The position numbers and the translations under genes are program-made. DNA of 64,000 bases from Prosthecobacter algae (GTDB taxonomy: Bacteria > Verrucomicrobiota > Verrucomicrobiia > Verrucomicrobiales > Verrucomicrobiaceae): NCBI RefSeq assembly GCF_039542385.1, contig NZ_BAABIA010000004.1, forward strand, positions 1-64,000, read 5' to 3'. The notes beneath the pieces are model-generated. The model searched no databases. It was given only the letters and a program-made list of their open reading frames with translations, and was not told the origin of the DNA. Below, in pieces: positions 42,714-51,900 of the stretch (the first letter of the stretch is position 1; each line of letters starts with the position of its first letter).

Positions 42714-43856
42714 ATGAAGCCTTCCTTCACCCTTTTGCTGCTCTCATCCCTTTCCTTCAGCGCCCTGGCTCAGGAGACGCCCGCCACGGCGGACCGGACC
42801 CAGCGGTTGTTTGACCAGATCGATGCCAACAAGGATGGCAAGCTGGGAAAGGAAGAGTTGCCGGAACGGCTGCGGCCGAATTTTGAGCGGGTGGATACGG
42901 ACAAGGACGGATTTATCTCGCGCACTGAGCATCAGGCCGTTGTGGGCCGGTCAAAACAGGCACGGCCAGCACCCGGCAAGCGGCCCGTGCCTGCGGGAGT
43001 CGAGGCGAAACTGGACCTCGCTTATGCCGAGACGGACAATCCGCGCCAGAAACTGGACCTTTATCTGCCCAAGCTGCGCAAAACGGAGAAGCCGCTGCCG
43101 GTCATTGTTTTCATTCACGGCGGCGGCTGGAGGGGAGGGGACAAGGCTGGCGGCATCGGCAATGTGGGGCGTTATGTCGCCTCAGGAGAGTATGCCGGGG
43201 TCTCGGTGGGCTACCGCCTAACCAACGAAGCTCAATGGCCTGCGCAGATTCATGATTGCAAGGCCGCCATCCGCTGGGTGAAGGCGCATGCGGCTGAGCA
43301 TGGTCTGGATGCGACGAAGATCGCCGTTTGGGGAACCTCTGCCGGTGGTCATCTGGTCTCCATGCTGGGCACCAGTGGCGATGTGAAGGAGCTGGAAGGG
43401 ACCCTGGGCAAGCATTTGGACCAGGACAGCAAGGTCACCTGCGTGGTTAACTTTTTCGGGCCGGAGAATTTTCTGACCATGGTCCGTCAGCCCAGCACGA
43501 TTGATCGTACCCAGGGCAAAGATTACCCGGAGGCTCTGCTGCTGGGCGGCCCTGTGCCGGAGCGTGAAGCTGTGGCGAAGGAGGCCTCTCCAGTGACGCA
43601 TGTCTCGGCAGGAGACGCGGCCTTTTTTACCGCCCATGGAACGAAGGACCCCCTAGTGCCCTATGCCCAGGGGGAGGAGATTCATGCGGCGCTGACGAAG
43701 GCCGGTGTGCCCTCCATCCTGCAGGAGATGACGGATGGCGGTCATGGCTTTCGCAGCGAGGTGCTGGACCAGCGGCTGAAGCAGTTCTTTGACCTTCATC
43801 TGCGCGGCATCGAATCCAAGATCGAAACCACGCCGATTGCGATCGGGGCCAAGTAA
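42714..43856 (+). CDS. Secreted EF-hand alpha/beta hydrolase (BD-FAE/HSL-like esterase)
   Basis: A 380-residue exported enzyme. Signal (KPSFTLLLLSSLSFSALAQ), two EF-hand-like Ca2+ loops (DANKDGKLGKEE; DTDKDGFISRTE), then an esterase domain. The oxyanion motif VFIHGGGWRGGD, nucleophile in WGTSAGGHLVS (GxSxG), acid in AHGTKDPLVP and His in DGGHGF complete the catalytic set. EF-hand plus hydrolase architecture is typical of Planctomycetota/Verrucomicrobiota secreted enzymes, perhaps Ca2+-stabilised. The ATG follows a good AAAGGAGG Shine-Dalgarno. The substrate may be an acylated sugar or other ester. The next genes are convergent sugar-type enzymes. Confidence 0.9.
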   Translation: MKPSFTLLLLSSLSFSALAQETPATADRTQRLFDQIDANKDGKLGKEELPERLRPNFERVDTDKDGFISRTEHQAVVGRSKQARPAPGKRPVPAGVEAKLDLAYAETDNPRQKLDLYLPKLRKTEKPLPVIVFIHGGGWRGGDKAGGIGNVGRYVASGEYAGVSVGYRLTNEAQWPAQIHDCKAAIRWVKAHAAEHGLDATKIAVWGTSAGGHLVSMLGTSGDVKELEGTLGKHLDQDSKVTCVVNFFGPENFLTMVRQPSTIDRTQGKDYPEALLLGGPVPEREAVAKEASPVTHVSAGDAAFFTAHGTKDPLVPYAQGEEIHAALTKAGVPSILQEMTDGGHGFRSEVLDQRLKQFFDLHLRGIESKIETTPIAIGAK

Positions 43857-43868
43857 GGCTGTGCGGCC

Positions 43869-44804
43869 TTACTTCTTGGGCTTGGCGGGAGCGGGTGGCT
43901 TTGGCTCCACGTAAGGAGGGTTTGTGTAGGCTCCAGGGGCCACTTCCTTGATGTTGGCCGGCACCTCGGCCTGCACCTGGCCGAGGGCCCAGCGCACGCC
44001 GCCGATGAGGATGTCCTGGAAGACAGGATTGGTCCAGATGTCCTCACGGTGGCCCATGGCGGTGTACCACACGCGGCCTTCGCCTTCCTTGCGTGCCCAG
44101 GTACTGGGGAAGGCAGGACGTTTGTATTCGTCACCTTTCATCGCCGGGGCATCCATCACACTGAGTACGTGGATGTCAGGGGAGAAGTCTTTGAGAGAGT
44201 ACCACTCCTCATGGAAGGAGTATTCGGGGCCTACCTTTTCAAAGCCGGGGAACTTGGGATTCACCACTGTGTTTTTCACCGCCTGCTGGGCGCCGTGCTT
44301 GATGAATTCGCCGCCGAGGAAGCGCACGTAGGAGTCGGCCTGCTCCCCGTGATTGAGGTAACGGTCCGGGCCTTTTTTGGACTCGTTGTTGGTGTGGAAG
44401 GTGTCGCTGGCCGAGTGGGTGCCGATGAAACCTTTGCCGGATTTGACGAAGTCAAAGAGGGCCTGCTTGCCTTCGGCGGTCATCGGGGGCTGCTTGTCGG
44501 TGCCTTCTTCGAGAAGATTGCCAGTGGTGTAGAAAAAGACGGCGTCAAACTGGGCCAGATAGTCTTTGCCAAACTTTGAGCCGTCCTTGGAAAACTCGAA
44601 GTCCCAGCCCTGCTTGGTGCCGAGTTCCAGCAGCACTTTTTCAGCGTAACTGGGCTGGCCGTTTTTCCAGGAGATGACGCTGTGCTCAAAGCCGCTGGAC
44701 TTGGAGAAGAACAGGATGCGGGGCTTCTTGGCCTCGGGTGCGGCAAAGACGAGACTGAGGGCGAGGCCAAGACAGGCCAGGGGGGCTAGGAATTTCAGGA
44801 ACAT
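43869..44804 (-). CDS. Secreted ThuA-like (trehalose utilization) protein
   Basis: A 311-residue exported protein: signal MFLKFLAPLACLGLALSLVFAA, then a ThuA domain (class-I glutamine-amidotransferase-like fold). Typical segments are ILFFSKSSGFEHSVI, FDAVFFYTTGNLLEE, GFIGTHSASDTFH, HEEWYSLKDFSPDIHVLSVMD and GEGRVWYTAMGHREDIWTNPVFQ. A Pro/Lys-rich C-terminal tail ends the chain. ThuA-type proteins are frequent beside DUF1080 and sugar-epimerase genes in this phylum and are implicated in keto-sugar pathways. It lies 42 bp upstream of, but on the same strand as, the TIM-barrel gene's end. Confidence 0.9.
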   Translation of the reverse strand: MFLKFLAPLACLGLALSLVFAAPEAKKPRILFFSKSSGFEHSVISWKNGQPSYAEKVLLELGTKQGWDFEFSKDGSKFGKDYLAQFDAVFFYTTGNLLEEGTDKQPPMTAEGKQALFDFVKSGKGFIGTHSASDTFHTNNESKKGPDRYLNHGEQADSYVRFLGGEFIKHGAQQAVKNTVVNPKFPGFEKVGPEYSFHEEWYSLKDFSPDIHVLSVMDAPAMKGDEYKRPAFPSTWARKEGEGRVWYTAMGHREDIWTNPVFQDILIGGVRWALGQVQAEVPANIKEVAPGAYTNPPYVEPKPPAPAKPKK

Positions 44805-44846
44805 GATGGGCTGGGCTTTTATCCTGGGAGGGACGGGGTGTAAAGG

Positions 44847-45728
44847 CTAGGCTGCGGCTTTCCGGGCTGCGGTGACGAGATCCATGAACAGCTTTTTCTG
44901 TTCAGCGAGGGCGGCGACGCGATCGGCTGGCTTGGTCCTGGCTTCTAGCAATATCCAGCCTTCGTAGTCGGCCTCAACGAGGAGTTTGGCCAGTTGGTCA
45001 TAGGGATACTTGCCTTCATTGACTTCGCGGATGTGGGTGGTCTTACCCAGGAAGGATTGTACTTTGGCAAAGTTGGCGGCGATGCCTTCGCCTTTCAGGT
45101 CTTCGTCATTGGAGTTCCAGCAGACGCGGACGTTGTCGCGCGCGGCTACTTCCATGATGGTTTTGATATGGCCGAGGTCGCAGACACCTCCGTGTACTTC
45201 CAGGCGGATTTCCTGGCCGAAACCCAGGGCGTAATCGCCGAGTTCGGCCAGGGACTTACCGATCTGTTCCAGGGTCTTTTCCACGGGCACCTCTTTGGGG
45301 AGGGCGTTTGGTTTCACCTTCACGCCGCTGCCGCCGATGTCGTGGCTGAGCTTGATGTAGTCTTTGGCCGTGGCGAGGTGCTTCTGCACCTGGGCTGCAT
45401 CGGCACTGTGAAACTCGGCATTGGTGCCCATGCCCAGCACCTCGACTGGAGAGTCTTCGAAACGTTTGCGAACTTCGGCTCGCTGAGGTGCGGTCAGGGT
45501 AGGTTCCACCTTGTGGGCGTGTTCGATGCGCAGTTCCACGCCTAGCACCTGGGCCTGTTCGCAGTTGGCGATGAGGGTGGGAAGATCCCAGTCCGCACCC
45601 CACATGTAGGTCACCAGGCCACACTGGATGTTTTCACCCTTGTAACTGAGCTTGGCCTCCTGAGCGGCGAGAAAGCCGGTGGCGCTGCTGCCGAGGAGGG
45701 TGGTGAGGAAATGGCGGCGGGTGTTCAT
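44847..45728 (-). CDS. Tat-exported sugar phosphate isomerase/epimerase-like TIM barrel
   Basis: A 293-residue AP_endonuc_2-type barrel. The Tat signal is visible (MNTRRHFLTTLLGSSATGFLAA). The barrel has PTLIANCEQAQVLGVELRIEHAH, LGMGTNAEFHSAD, EIRLEVHGGVCDLGHIKTIMEV and VRVCWNSNDEDLKGEG, all typical of metal-dependent sugar isomerase/epimerase-like enzymes. It precedes the ThuA-like gene in the same orientation, so they probably form an operon for extracytoplasmic sugar metabolism. The ATG at 45728 starts the Tat signal; the 66 codons upstream in frame are not protein-like. Confidence 0.9.
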   Translation of the reverse strand: MNTRRHFLTTLLGSSATGFLAAQEAKLSYKGENIQCGLVTYMWGADWDLPTLIANCEQAQVLGVELRIEHAHKVEPTLTAPQRAEVRKRFEDSPVEVLGMGTNAEFHSADAAQVQKHLATAKDYIKLSHDIGGSGVKVKPNALPKEVPVEKTLEQIGKSLAELGDYALGFGQEIRLEVHGGVCDLGHIKTIMEVAARDNVRVCWNSNDEDLKGEGIAANFAKVQSFLGKTTHIREVNEGKYPYDQLAKLLVEADYEGWILLEARTKPADRVAALAEQKKLFMDLVTAARKAAA

Positions 45729-45890
45729 GGGATAAGACGGATGAAGGGAAGTTGAACGAAAGCCCGGGGGGGAAACAATCCTTTTTGTCCGGCATTTTGA
45801 TCGGTGGTGACGGGCTGATCCTTTACCTCTGCCTAAGTCTAATGAAAGCGCAGGCATGCCGTTGTTGTCCTGGCTGATAAACTTTTGGTT

Positions 45891-46652
45891 ATGAACTTCC
45901 TCCCTTTGTTTCTGCGTGCCTGTCACGGCCTACATGCCCTGGTTGTCCTGCTGCCCCTTTGCCTGGGGAGCTGCGTGGGGGCAGGGGTGAAGTCGGAGGT
46001 CACCTTTAGGGATCCGGCGTTTGTCCAGGGGGCCCTGAAAGGAAAAACGGTGGCCGTCACGGGTGTGCTGGTGGGTCGCCACATCAATCTGCCCAACCGA
46101 GTGCAGGAAGCCATGATCGGTGAAGATCTGGAGGTTTTGCTCAAGGCTTCGCCCGCACTGGGCACCGTCATCGGAGGAAAGGTTTTTGAGCAGAAGGTGG
46201 GGAAGGTCTGGGATCGTGCCCTGTGGCAGAAATCTGGCAGCTTGAAACTGGCCCTGACCCCGGCGCAAAAGGCCAGGGTCCAGTCCCTGGGCATTCATTA
46301 CTTCCTGGTGGTCACCCTGCCGGTAAACAACACCCATGAGGAGATTGACCGTGATGCTTTGACTCACACCAACACCACCTATGACGAGAAGGGAAACGTG
46401 GAGACCTGTGACTCTACGACAACTTACACCATCCAGGCTATGAGCTTCCGTAGGCTGGTGGCCTGCCATCATCTGTATGATGTGGCCAGCGGACGCAACG
46501 TCTGGCGCACGTATGGCGAGCACGTTCTTTGTCGAACGTCTGAAAGGGCATCTACTTCCGGCTACCCTGAGCCGCCGCCTTTCCCGGCTCCGCCAGGGGA
46601 GTCTGAAGTGGTGGAAGCAATCTCTGAAAAGGTGCTGAAGCAGCTCCAATAA
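45891..46652 (+). CDS. Lipoprotein of unknown function
   Basis: A 253-residue exported protein with a lipobox (LPLCLGSC). The mature part has a GNA1162/CsgG-like flavour: FVQGALKGKTVAVTGVLVGRH, repeated beta-strand/helix segments (QSLGIHYFLVVTLPVNNTHEE, YTIQAMSFRRLVACHHLYDVASGRNVWRTYGEH) and a Pro-rich C-terminus. I do not recognise a family with confidence. No catalytic motif is visible. It ends beside a terminator shared with the convergent SPFH gene. The ATG at 45891 is preferred over the TTG at 45885. Confidence 0.7.
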   Translation: MNFLPLFLRACHGLHALVVLLPLCLGSCVGAGVKSEVTFRDPAFVQGALKGKTVAVTGVLVGRHINLPNRVQEAMIGEDLEVLLKASPALGTVIGGKVFEQKVGKVWDRALWQKSGSLKLALTPAQKARVQSLGIHYFLVVTLPVNNTHEEIDRDALTHTNTTYDEKGNVETCDSTTTYTIQAMSFRRLVACHHLYDVASGRNVWRTYGEHVLCRTSERASTSGYPEPPPFPAPPGESEVVEAISEKVLKQLQ

Positions 46653-46683
46653 AAAGGCCCGCACCTGTTTCCAGATGCGGGCC
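46650..46683 (-). terminator. Terminator of the SPFH-HTH gene
   Basis: GGCCCGCA and TGCGGGCC (46656-46663, 46676-46683) form an 8-bp stem. On the minus strand it is followed by TTTTTATT, so it ends the SPFH gene; its tail overlaps the stop codon of the convergent lipoprotein gene. Confidence 0.85.
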
Positions 46684-46704
46684 TGTGGAAGGATGCTAGC
46701 AGGA

Positions 46705-47781
46705 TCAGTGAGAAAGGAACTCATCCAGCGCCGCCTTGGTGATGCGGTACTGGGTGCCGATCTTTTTGCCTTTGAGATCCCCGGCTTCGATGCTGGCGAG
46801 GACATCGCCTTCAGTCACGCCGAGGGTCTGGGCCACCTGGGCCGGAGTGAGGATATCAGCTACCGGTGCAGCAGCAGGGGCACCGGCCGGAGCACCGGCT
46901 GCGGGGGTGGCCTGAGGCTGGTTAGGATTGAAAACACCCTGAGCAAACATTTGGTTAGCCATGCCAAAGCCCATGGCGATTTCTGCGGCTGCCCCGGCAG
47001 GGCCTCCGCCTTCGCCTTTGGCCATGCCTTCGGCCATCTGGAACTTCACGTAGTCGTTCAGGTTGCCGATGGCGCTCATGCTGCTGCGCTTGTCGATCGC
47101 GGCTTCGACTTCTGGCGGCACGCTGGCGTTTTCCAGAAGGAAGGTGGTGATCTCGATGCCGTATTTGCTGACGGTCGCCGGATTGATGATCGGCAGCAGG
47201 GCATCGCCCAGCTCGCTGTAACGGGTGGCGAGGTCCAGCACGGGAACCTTGGCGCTGGCCAGGGCATCGGTGAAGACGCTGACGATGCGGCTGCGCATGG
47301 TGTCGGCGAATTCATCCAGGCGGAAATGGTGGTCGGAGCCGGCGACTTCCTTGAGGAAGACCTTGGGGTCCACAATCTTGAAGTCAAAGGTGCCGAAGGC
47401 GCGGACGCGGACGATGCCGAAGTCCTGGTCACGCATCATGATGGGGTTGCTGGTGCCCCATTTGTTACCCGTGAAAAGGCGGGTAGTGACGTAATAGATG
47501 TCCGCCTTGAAGGGGGACTCAAAACCATATTTCCAGCCTTTCAGCGTGGAAAGGATGGGGATGTTATCCGTGGTGAGGCTGTGTTTGCCAGGCTCAAACG
47601 TATCGCCAAACTGACCCAGGTAAACGAACTGGGCCACCTGCGACTCCCGCACGATGAGTTGGGCACCGCGTTTGATTTCCTTGTCCTCGTCCGGGAAACG
47701 CCAGGAGAGCGTGTCGCGTGAGTCATCTGTCCACTGGATGATTTCCAGGAACTGTCCTTTGAGGTAATCCATGAGGCCCAT
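46705..47781 (-). CDS. SPFH-domain protein (YdjI/virion-core-like) with C-terminal excisionase-type HTH
   Basis: A 358-residue protein. Residues ~25-270 are the SPFH/Band-7-like domain of the YdjI type (AQLIVRESQVAQFVYLGQFGDTFEPGKHSL..., PIMMRDQDFGIVRVRAFGTFDFKIVDP, ITTFLLENASVPPEVEAAIDKRSSM). An Ala/Gly/Pro-rich linker follows. The last ~48 residues read ILTPAQVAQTLGVTEGDVLA then GTQYRITKAALDEFLSH, a textbook HTH_17/excisionase domain. The domain usual at this end in YdjI relatives is a zinc ribbon. A DNA- or protein-binding role for the tail is inferred. There is no membrane helix. Single-gene unit with its own terminator. Confidence 0.85.
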   Translation of the reverse strand: MGLMDYLKGQFLEIIQWTDDSRDTLSWRFPDEDKEIKRGAQLIVRESQVAQFVYLGQFGDTFEPGKHSLTTDNIPILSTLKGWKYGFESPFKADIYYVTTRLFTGNKWGTSNPIMMRDQDFGIVRVRAFGTFDFKIVDPKVFLKEVAGSDHHFRLDEFADTMRSRIVSVFTDALASAKVPVLDLATRYSELGDALLPIINPATVSKYGIEITTFLLENASVPPEVEAAIDKRSSMSAIGNLNDYVKFQMAEGMAKGEGGGPAGAAAEIAMGFGMANQMFAQGVFNPNQPQATPAAGAPAGAPAAAPVADILTPAQVAQTLGVTEGDVLASIEAGDLKGKKIGTQYRITKAALDEFLSH

Positions 47782-47896
47782 AATCGTGTGAGGTAGAGAG
47801 TTGTGATGTCCTAGCGTTTGAGACTGGCGGCTGACAGCGGAATCATAGCACGTTTAAAAGACTGTCTGTTACGATTCCGCGCTCAATTTATCATCT

Positions 47897-48700
47897 TCAG
47901 TGCTTCAACAGCCACTCGGTGGTGCGTGGGTTAAAGTCGGACAGGCACTCCCAATGGAAGGCGTGGCCGGCATTGTCATAGAGATGAAGGTCGGCACCTG
48001 GGATGGTGGCGGCGACTTCTTCGCCCATCCATTTTGGCGTGAAGACATCGTCCTTACCACCGATGACGAGGGTGGGGCACTGGACGTTTTTCAGCTCGCC
48101 GATGGTGTTGTGAGTGATGGCGGCTGCGGCCTGGGCCTCCATGGCATGGACGGGCTGAGGGGCCGGATTGGTCGCGGCGTCTTTCAGGCCCTGCTGCATG
48201 TTGTTCCAGCAGTCGTCGTTATCAAACCACGGCTTGGTGAAGATGAGCATTTGCACGTAGTGCATGAAGTCTTCCGGGCGCATGGTGGCCTTGCACTTCA
48301 TCATGTGCTGCCAGGTGTAGAGGCCGAAGCGGTCCTGCCGTGCCCAGGTACACATGAGGATCATGCTCTTCACTTTCTCCGGATGGCGCAGGGCCAGTTG
48401 CTGGGCGATGACGGAACCCAGAGAGCAGCCGACGACGCGGGCCTGCTTGATGCCCAGTTGGTCCATCAGGCCTGCATAGTCATCAGCCATCATGGCGCTG
48501 GTGTAGGGGCCCTCGGGCTTGTCGGTCTGGCCGACGCCGCGATTGTCGCCGAGAATGCAGCGGAAGTGCTTGGACCATTCGGCCGCGTGCGCCTCCCAGA
48601 CACCGCCGGGAGCGGTGACACCCATGATGCAGACCAGTGGCTCGCCGCTGCCGCGTTCTTCATAGTACATCTGGATTCCGTTGGTGCTGACGTGAGGCAT
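47897..48700 (-). CDS. Alpha/beta hydrolase
   Basis: A 267-residue cytoplasmic alpha/beta-fold hydrolase. Segments: YYEERGSGEPLVCIMG (oxyanion region), CILGDNRGVGQTDKP, the nucleophile elbow VVGCSLGSVIAQQLALRHPE (GxSxG), acid in VIGGKDDVFTP, and the His in NAGHAFHW. The general layout is that of esterases, haloalkane-dehalogenase-like and 3-oxoadipate enol-lactonase proteins; the substrate is unknown. ATG at 48700 (MPHVSTNGIQ) matches the family start; the 46 codons upstream are not family-like. Confidence 0.92.
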   Translation of the reverse strand: MPHVSTNGIQMYYEERGSGEPLVCIMGVTAPGGVWEAHAAEWSKHFRCILGDNRGVGQTDKPEGPYTSAMMADDYAGLMDQLGIKQARVVGCSLGSVIAQQLALRHPEKVKSMILMCTWARQDRFGLYTWQHMMKCKATMRPEDFMHYVQMLIFTKPWFDNDDCWNNMQQGLKDAATNPAPQPVHAMEAQAAAAITHNTIGELKNVQCPTLVIGGKDDVFTPKWMGEEVAATIPGADLHLYDNAGHAFHWECLSDFNPRTTEWLLKH

Positions 48701-48948
48701 GGGATTGAGGGAAGGTAGGTTGGAGGTGAGGAGTAGTCGTCCAATTTTAACGAACTGGAACCTTCTGGGATTTAGCGGAAATGCATGCCTGCGCCAAGCA
48801 AAAGTCTTGAAGTTGTCAGGTGCAGCCCTGGTGAGCACATCTGGGCCCGTCTGAAACTTGGTGGTAAATTACGTTAAAATTATTTTATAAATTGTGTCGT
48901 TTTCTTTCGTTTATTAAGATGAAATTATATTAAAATATTAGCGGTTTT

Positions 48949-51900
48949 ATGATTTTAGCGATTCATGGTGTTCCTCTGCTTGCAATGCTGTGTGGTGTAT
49001 TCTTTTTTACACAATCTGTTGTATATGCAGATAGGGATGTGAGCTTGACGAAGGATACTCCACGGCTGAGTGATGCGAAATCGTTTCCGATTAATCGATT
49101 AGGGGAAGAGGTGGAAAAACAACACAAAGTTGACGGCCCTAGAATTGTAGGAATGGATGGCGGGGCGCAGTTAAGCGCGCAGTTTCAACAACTCGCCGGA
49201 AAAGTTTCAATGGAAGGGCTTTGGCTGGAATCTACCGATGAAGAAAATCCAAAAGGTCAGCCTTTTCGTGTAATTGCCACAGCCATTGGTCGAAAGGGAG
49301 GAACCAATTCAAAAAAAATGGCGCAAAATGGGAAAGTTGAAGTAAGTGCGGAGCTGGTTTCCTTCACTCGCCCAGGATTAACAGAAGAGTATCGAGTCAG
49401 TGTGGATGGTGTGAGACAGGATTTTGTTGTTTCAGAGGCCCCGTCAGGAGCAGGTGAACTAATTGTAACATTAAACGTGGATGGTGCACGCCTGACGCCG
49501 ATAGATGACGGGGTGGTTTTGACTGTGAAGGATAGCGGAAGGGAAATAGCCTACAGCAGATTGAAGGTGACGGATGCAGAAGGACGTGAATTGTCGGCAT
49601 TTTTTTCTATCAATGAACCTTCTGAAATGATTATCAGCGTGGATGATGACGATGCCGTTTATCCGGTTAGGATTGATCCGACTTTTAGTGATGCAGATTG
49701 GTTTGGTATGTACGGAACTCCAGGTACCGATAAAAGCGTTTTTGCGACGGCAGTAGGTCCAAATGGCGATCTTTATGTGGGTGGATCGTTTACTCACATG
49801 GGCCAGTTGGCTGTCAATTATATTGCTGTTTGGAGAGGGAGCTCATGGTACCCGTTTGGATCTGGTTTTAATGGTGAAGTTAGATCACTCGCTTTTTCGG
49901 GTAATAATCTTTATGTAGGTGGTGCCTTTTCTCAAGTTGGGTCTTTACCTGTTTCTTGTATCGCTTGCTGGGATGGTAATACTTGGAAAAGTTTAGGATC
50001 AGGAACAAACGGTATAGTTCAGGCGATCGTAGTGTCAGGTTCGAATGTTTATGCTGGGGGAAGCTTTAGTGTAGCAGGAGGCGTAAATGCGAATGGTATT
50101 GCCAGATGGGACGGCGAAATCTGGAGTTCGCTGGGAAGTGGTACAAATGGTGATGTGAAGACGTTAGCCACCTCTGGGGGGATGTTGTATGCTGGAGGCA
50201 ATTTCACTTTAGCAGGCGGAAATGTTGTCAATCATATAGCCCGCTGGAACGGAGTTGAATGGGCATCCATGGGACAGGGATTCAATGCTGCAGTTCATGC
50301 GGTGGCGGTGATGGGCACCCTGGTTTTTGCAGGGGGTGAATTTGAAGCTTCCTCTTCCTTGAGTGTGAAGCATATTGCTTGCTGGAGTGGTGGTTCCTGG
50401 GCTGGGGTAGGACAGGGAATGAATAATGCTGTCACTAGCTTGGCTAGTTCCGGTTCTGATTTATATATTGGAGGGATTTTCTCTCAAGCTGGAGGGATCA
50501 CAGCGAATCATATCGTGCGTTGGGATGGGGCGGAATTCAGTCCATTGGGAGAGGGGGTGGATGGAGCTGTGAATGCTGTGGCAGTTTATTCCGGGAATGT
50601 TTATGCTGTTGGTGATTTTACGATTGCGGGGAATTTAATCGCGAATCGAATTGGTCACTGGGATGGGGCTGTCTGGCGCGCTTTAGCGCCCGGTATTAAT
50701 GGATCAGTACATGCAATTGCTATTGCTGGTGAAGATGTGTATGTGGGTGGGGAATTTGGAGCCGCTGGTGGGCTGTATGTGAGCGGGGTAGCTCATTGGA
50801 ATGGCAGCTCTTGGAATAGGCTGGGCTCTGAACCTCTGGGACCCATTTACTCCTTGCTGGCATTTGAGGATACCGTAATTGCGGGAGGTTTGATGCATGC
50901 CACTTTAGGGGGGGCTGTTGCGGTGAATATTGCACGTTGGGATGGCAGTCGTTGGCATGCCATGGGGGAAGGACTCGGGGGTGCAGTGAGATGTTTGGCG
51001 AAGTTTAAGGGCGATATTTATGCGGGTGGAGGGTTTCTCGCATCAGGTCAACAGACAGTGCCTCGGCTTGCAAAATGGAATGGCAACTCTTGGACGGCCC
51101 TGGCAGCCAGTCCTAACGAGGTAGTTACTTGCCTTGGAGTTTCAGGGGATTACTTATATGTTGGTGGTCTTTTCACTCAGGTCGGGTCTTTGTCCACCAA
51201 TCACATCGCACGCTGGGATGGATTTTCCTGGAGTAGTTTAGGAGTAGGTACCGATGATACAGTTCAGGATATTGCTGTGTCTGCTTCTGATGTTTTTGTG
51301 TGCGGCTCTTTTGTTTATGCAGGGGATGTTAGAGCCAAAGGTATTGCGCGATGGGATGGTGACACATGGCATCCCCTTCAAAGCAGTGTTGATGTAGCTG
51401 GGGTTTCCTCTATAGTCGCTTCAGGACCCTACATATATGCGGCTGGGGTTTTTAAATTTTCCTCTATGAATTCCTCTAGGATTGTCAGATGGAATGGTAG
51501 GGAATGGCAACCTCTCGGCACTTCTGCTAATAACCCAGTTTTATGTTTGGAAGCTACCGATACTGATCTATATGCGGGGGGTAACTTTACTCGCATAGGT
51601 AATAAAGCTGTCGGTCGAATTGCTCATGCGGTGCTTCCCCCGGAACCTGAAATTAGCGTCAGGGGGAATGCTCTGGAAATCCTAAGCGAAGACATGATAC
51701 CGAAGATGGAGGATCATACAGTATTCGAAACGGGCAATGTGGGTGGTGCGCCTGTTGGGCGCACGTTTACGATTTTGAATTTAGCCAACGCAGACTTGGC
51801 TCTTATCGGGGAAAACAAGGTTACAATTACTGGTTTACACGCAGCAGACTTTTCGGTGTCAACCCAGCCTGTAAACAATATTGAGGCCTTTTCATCCTGC

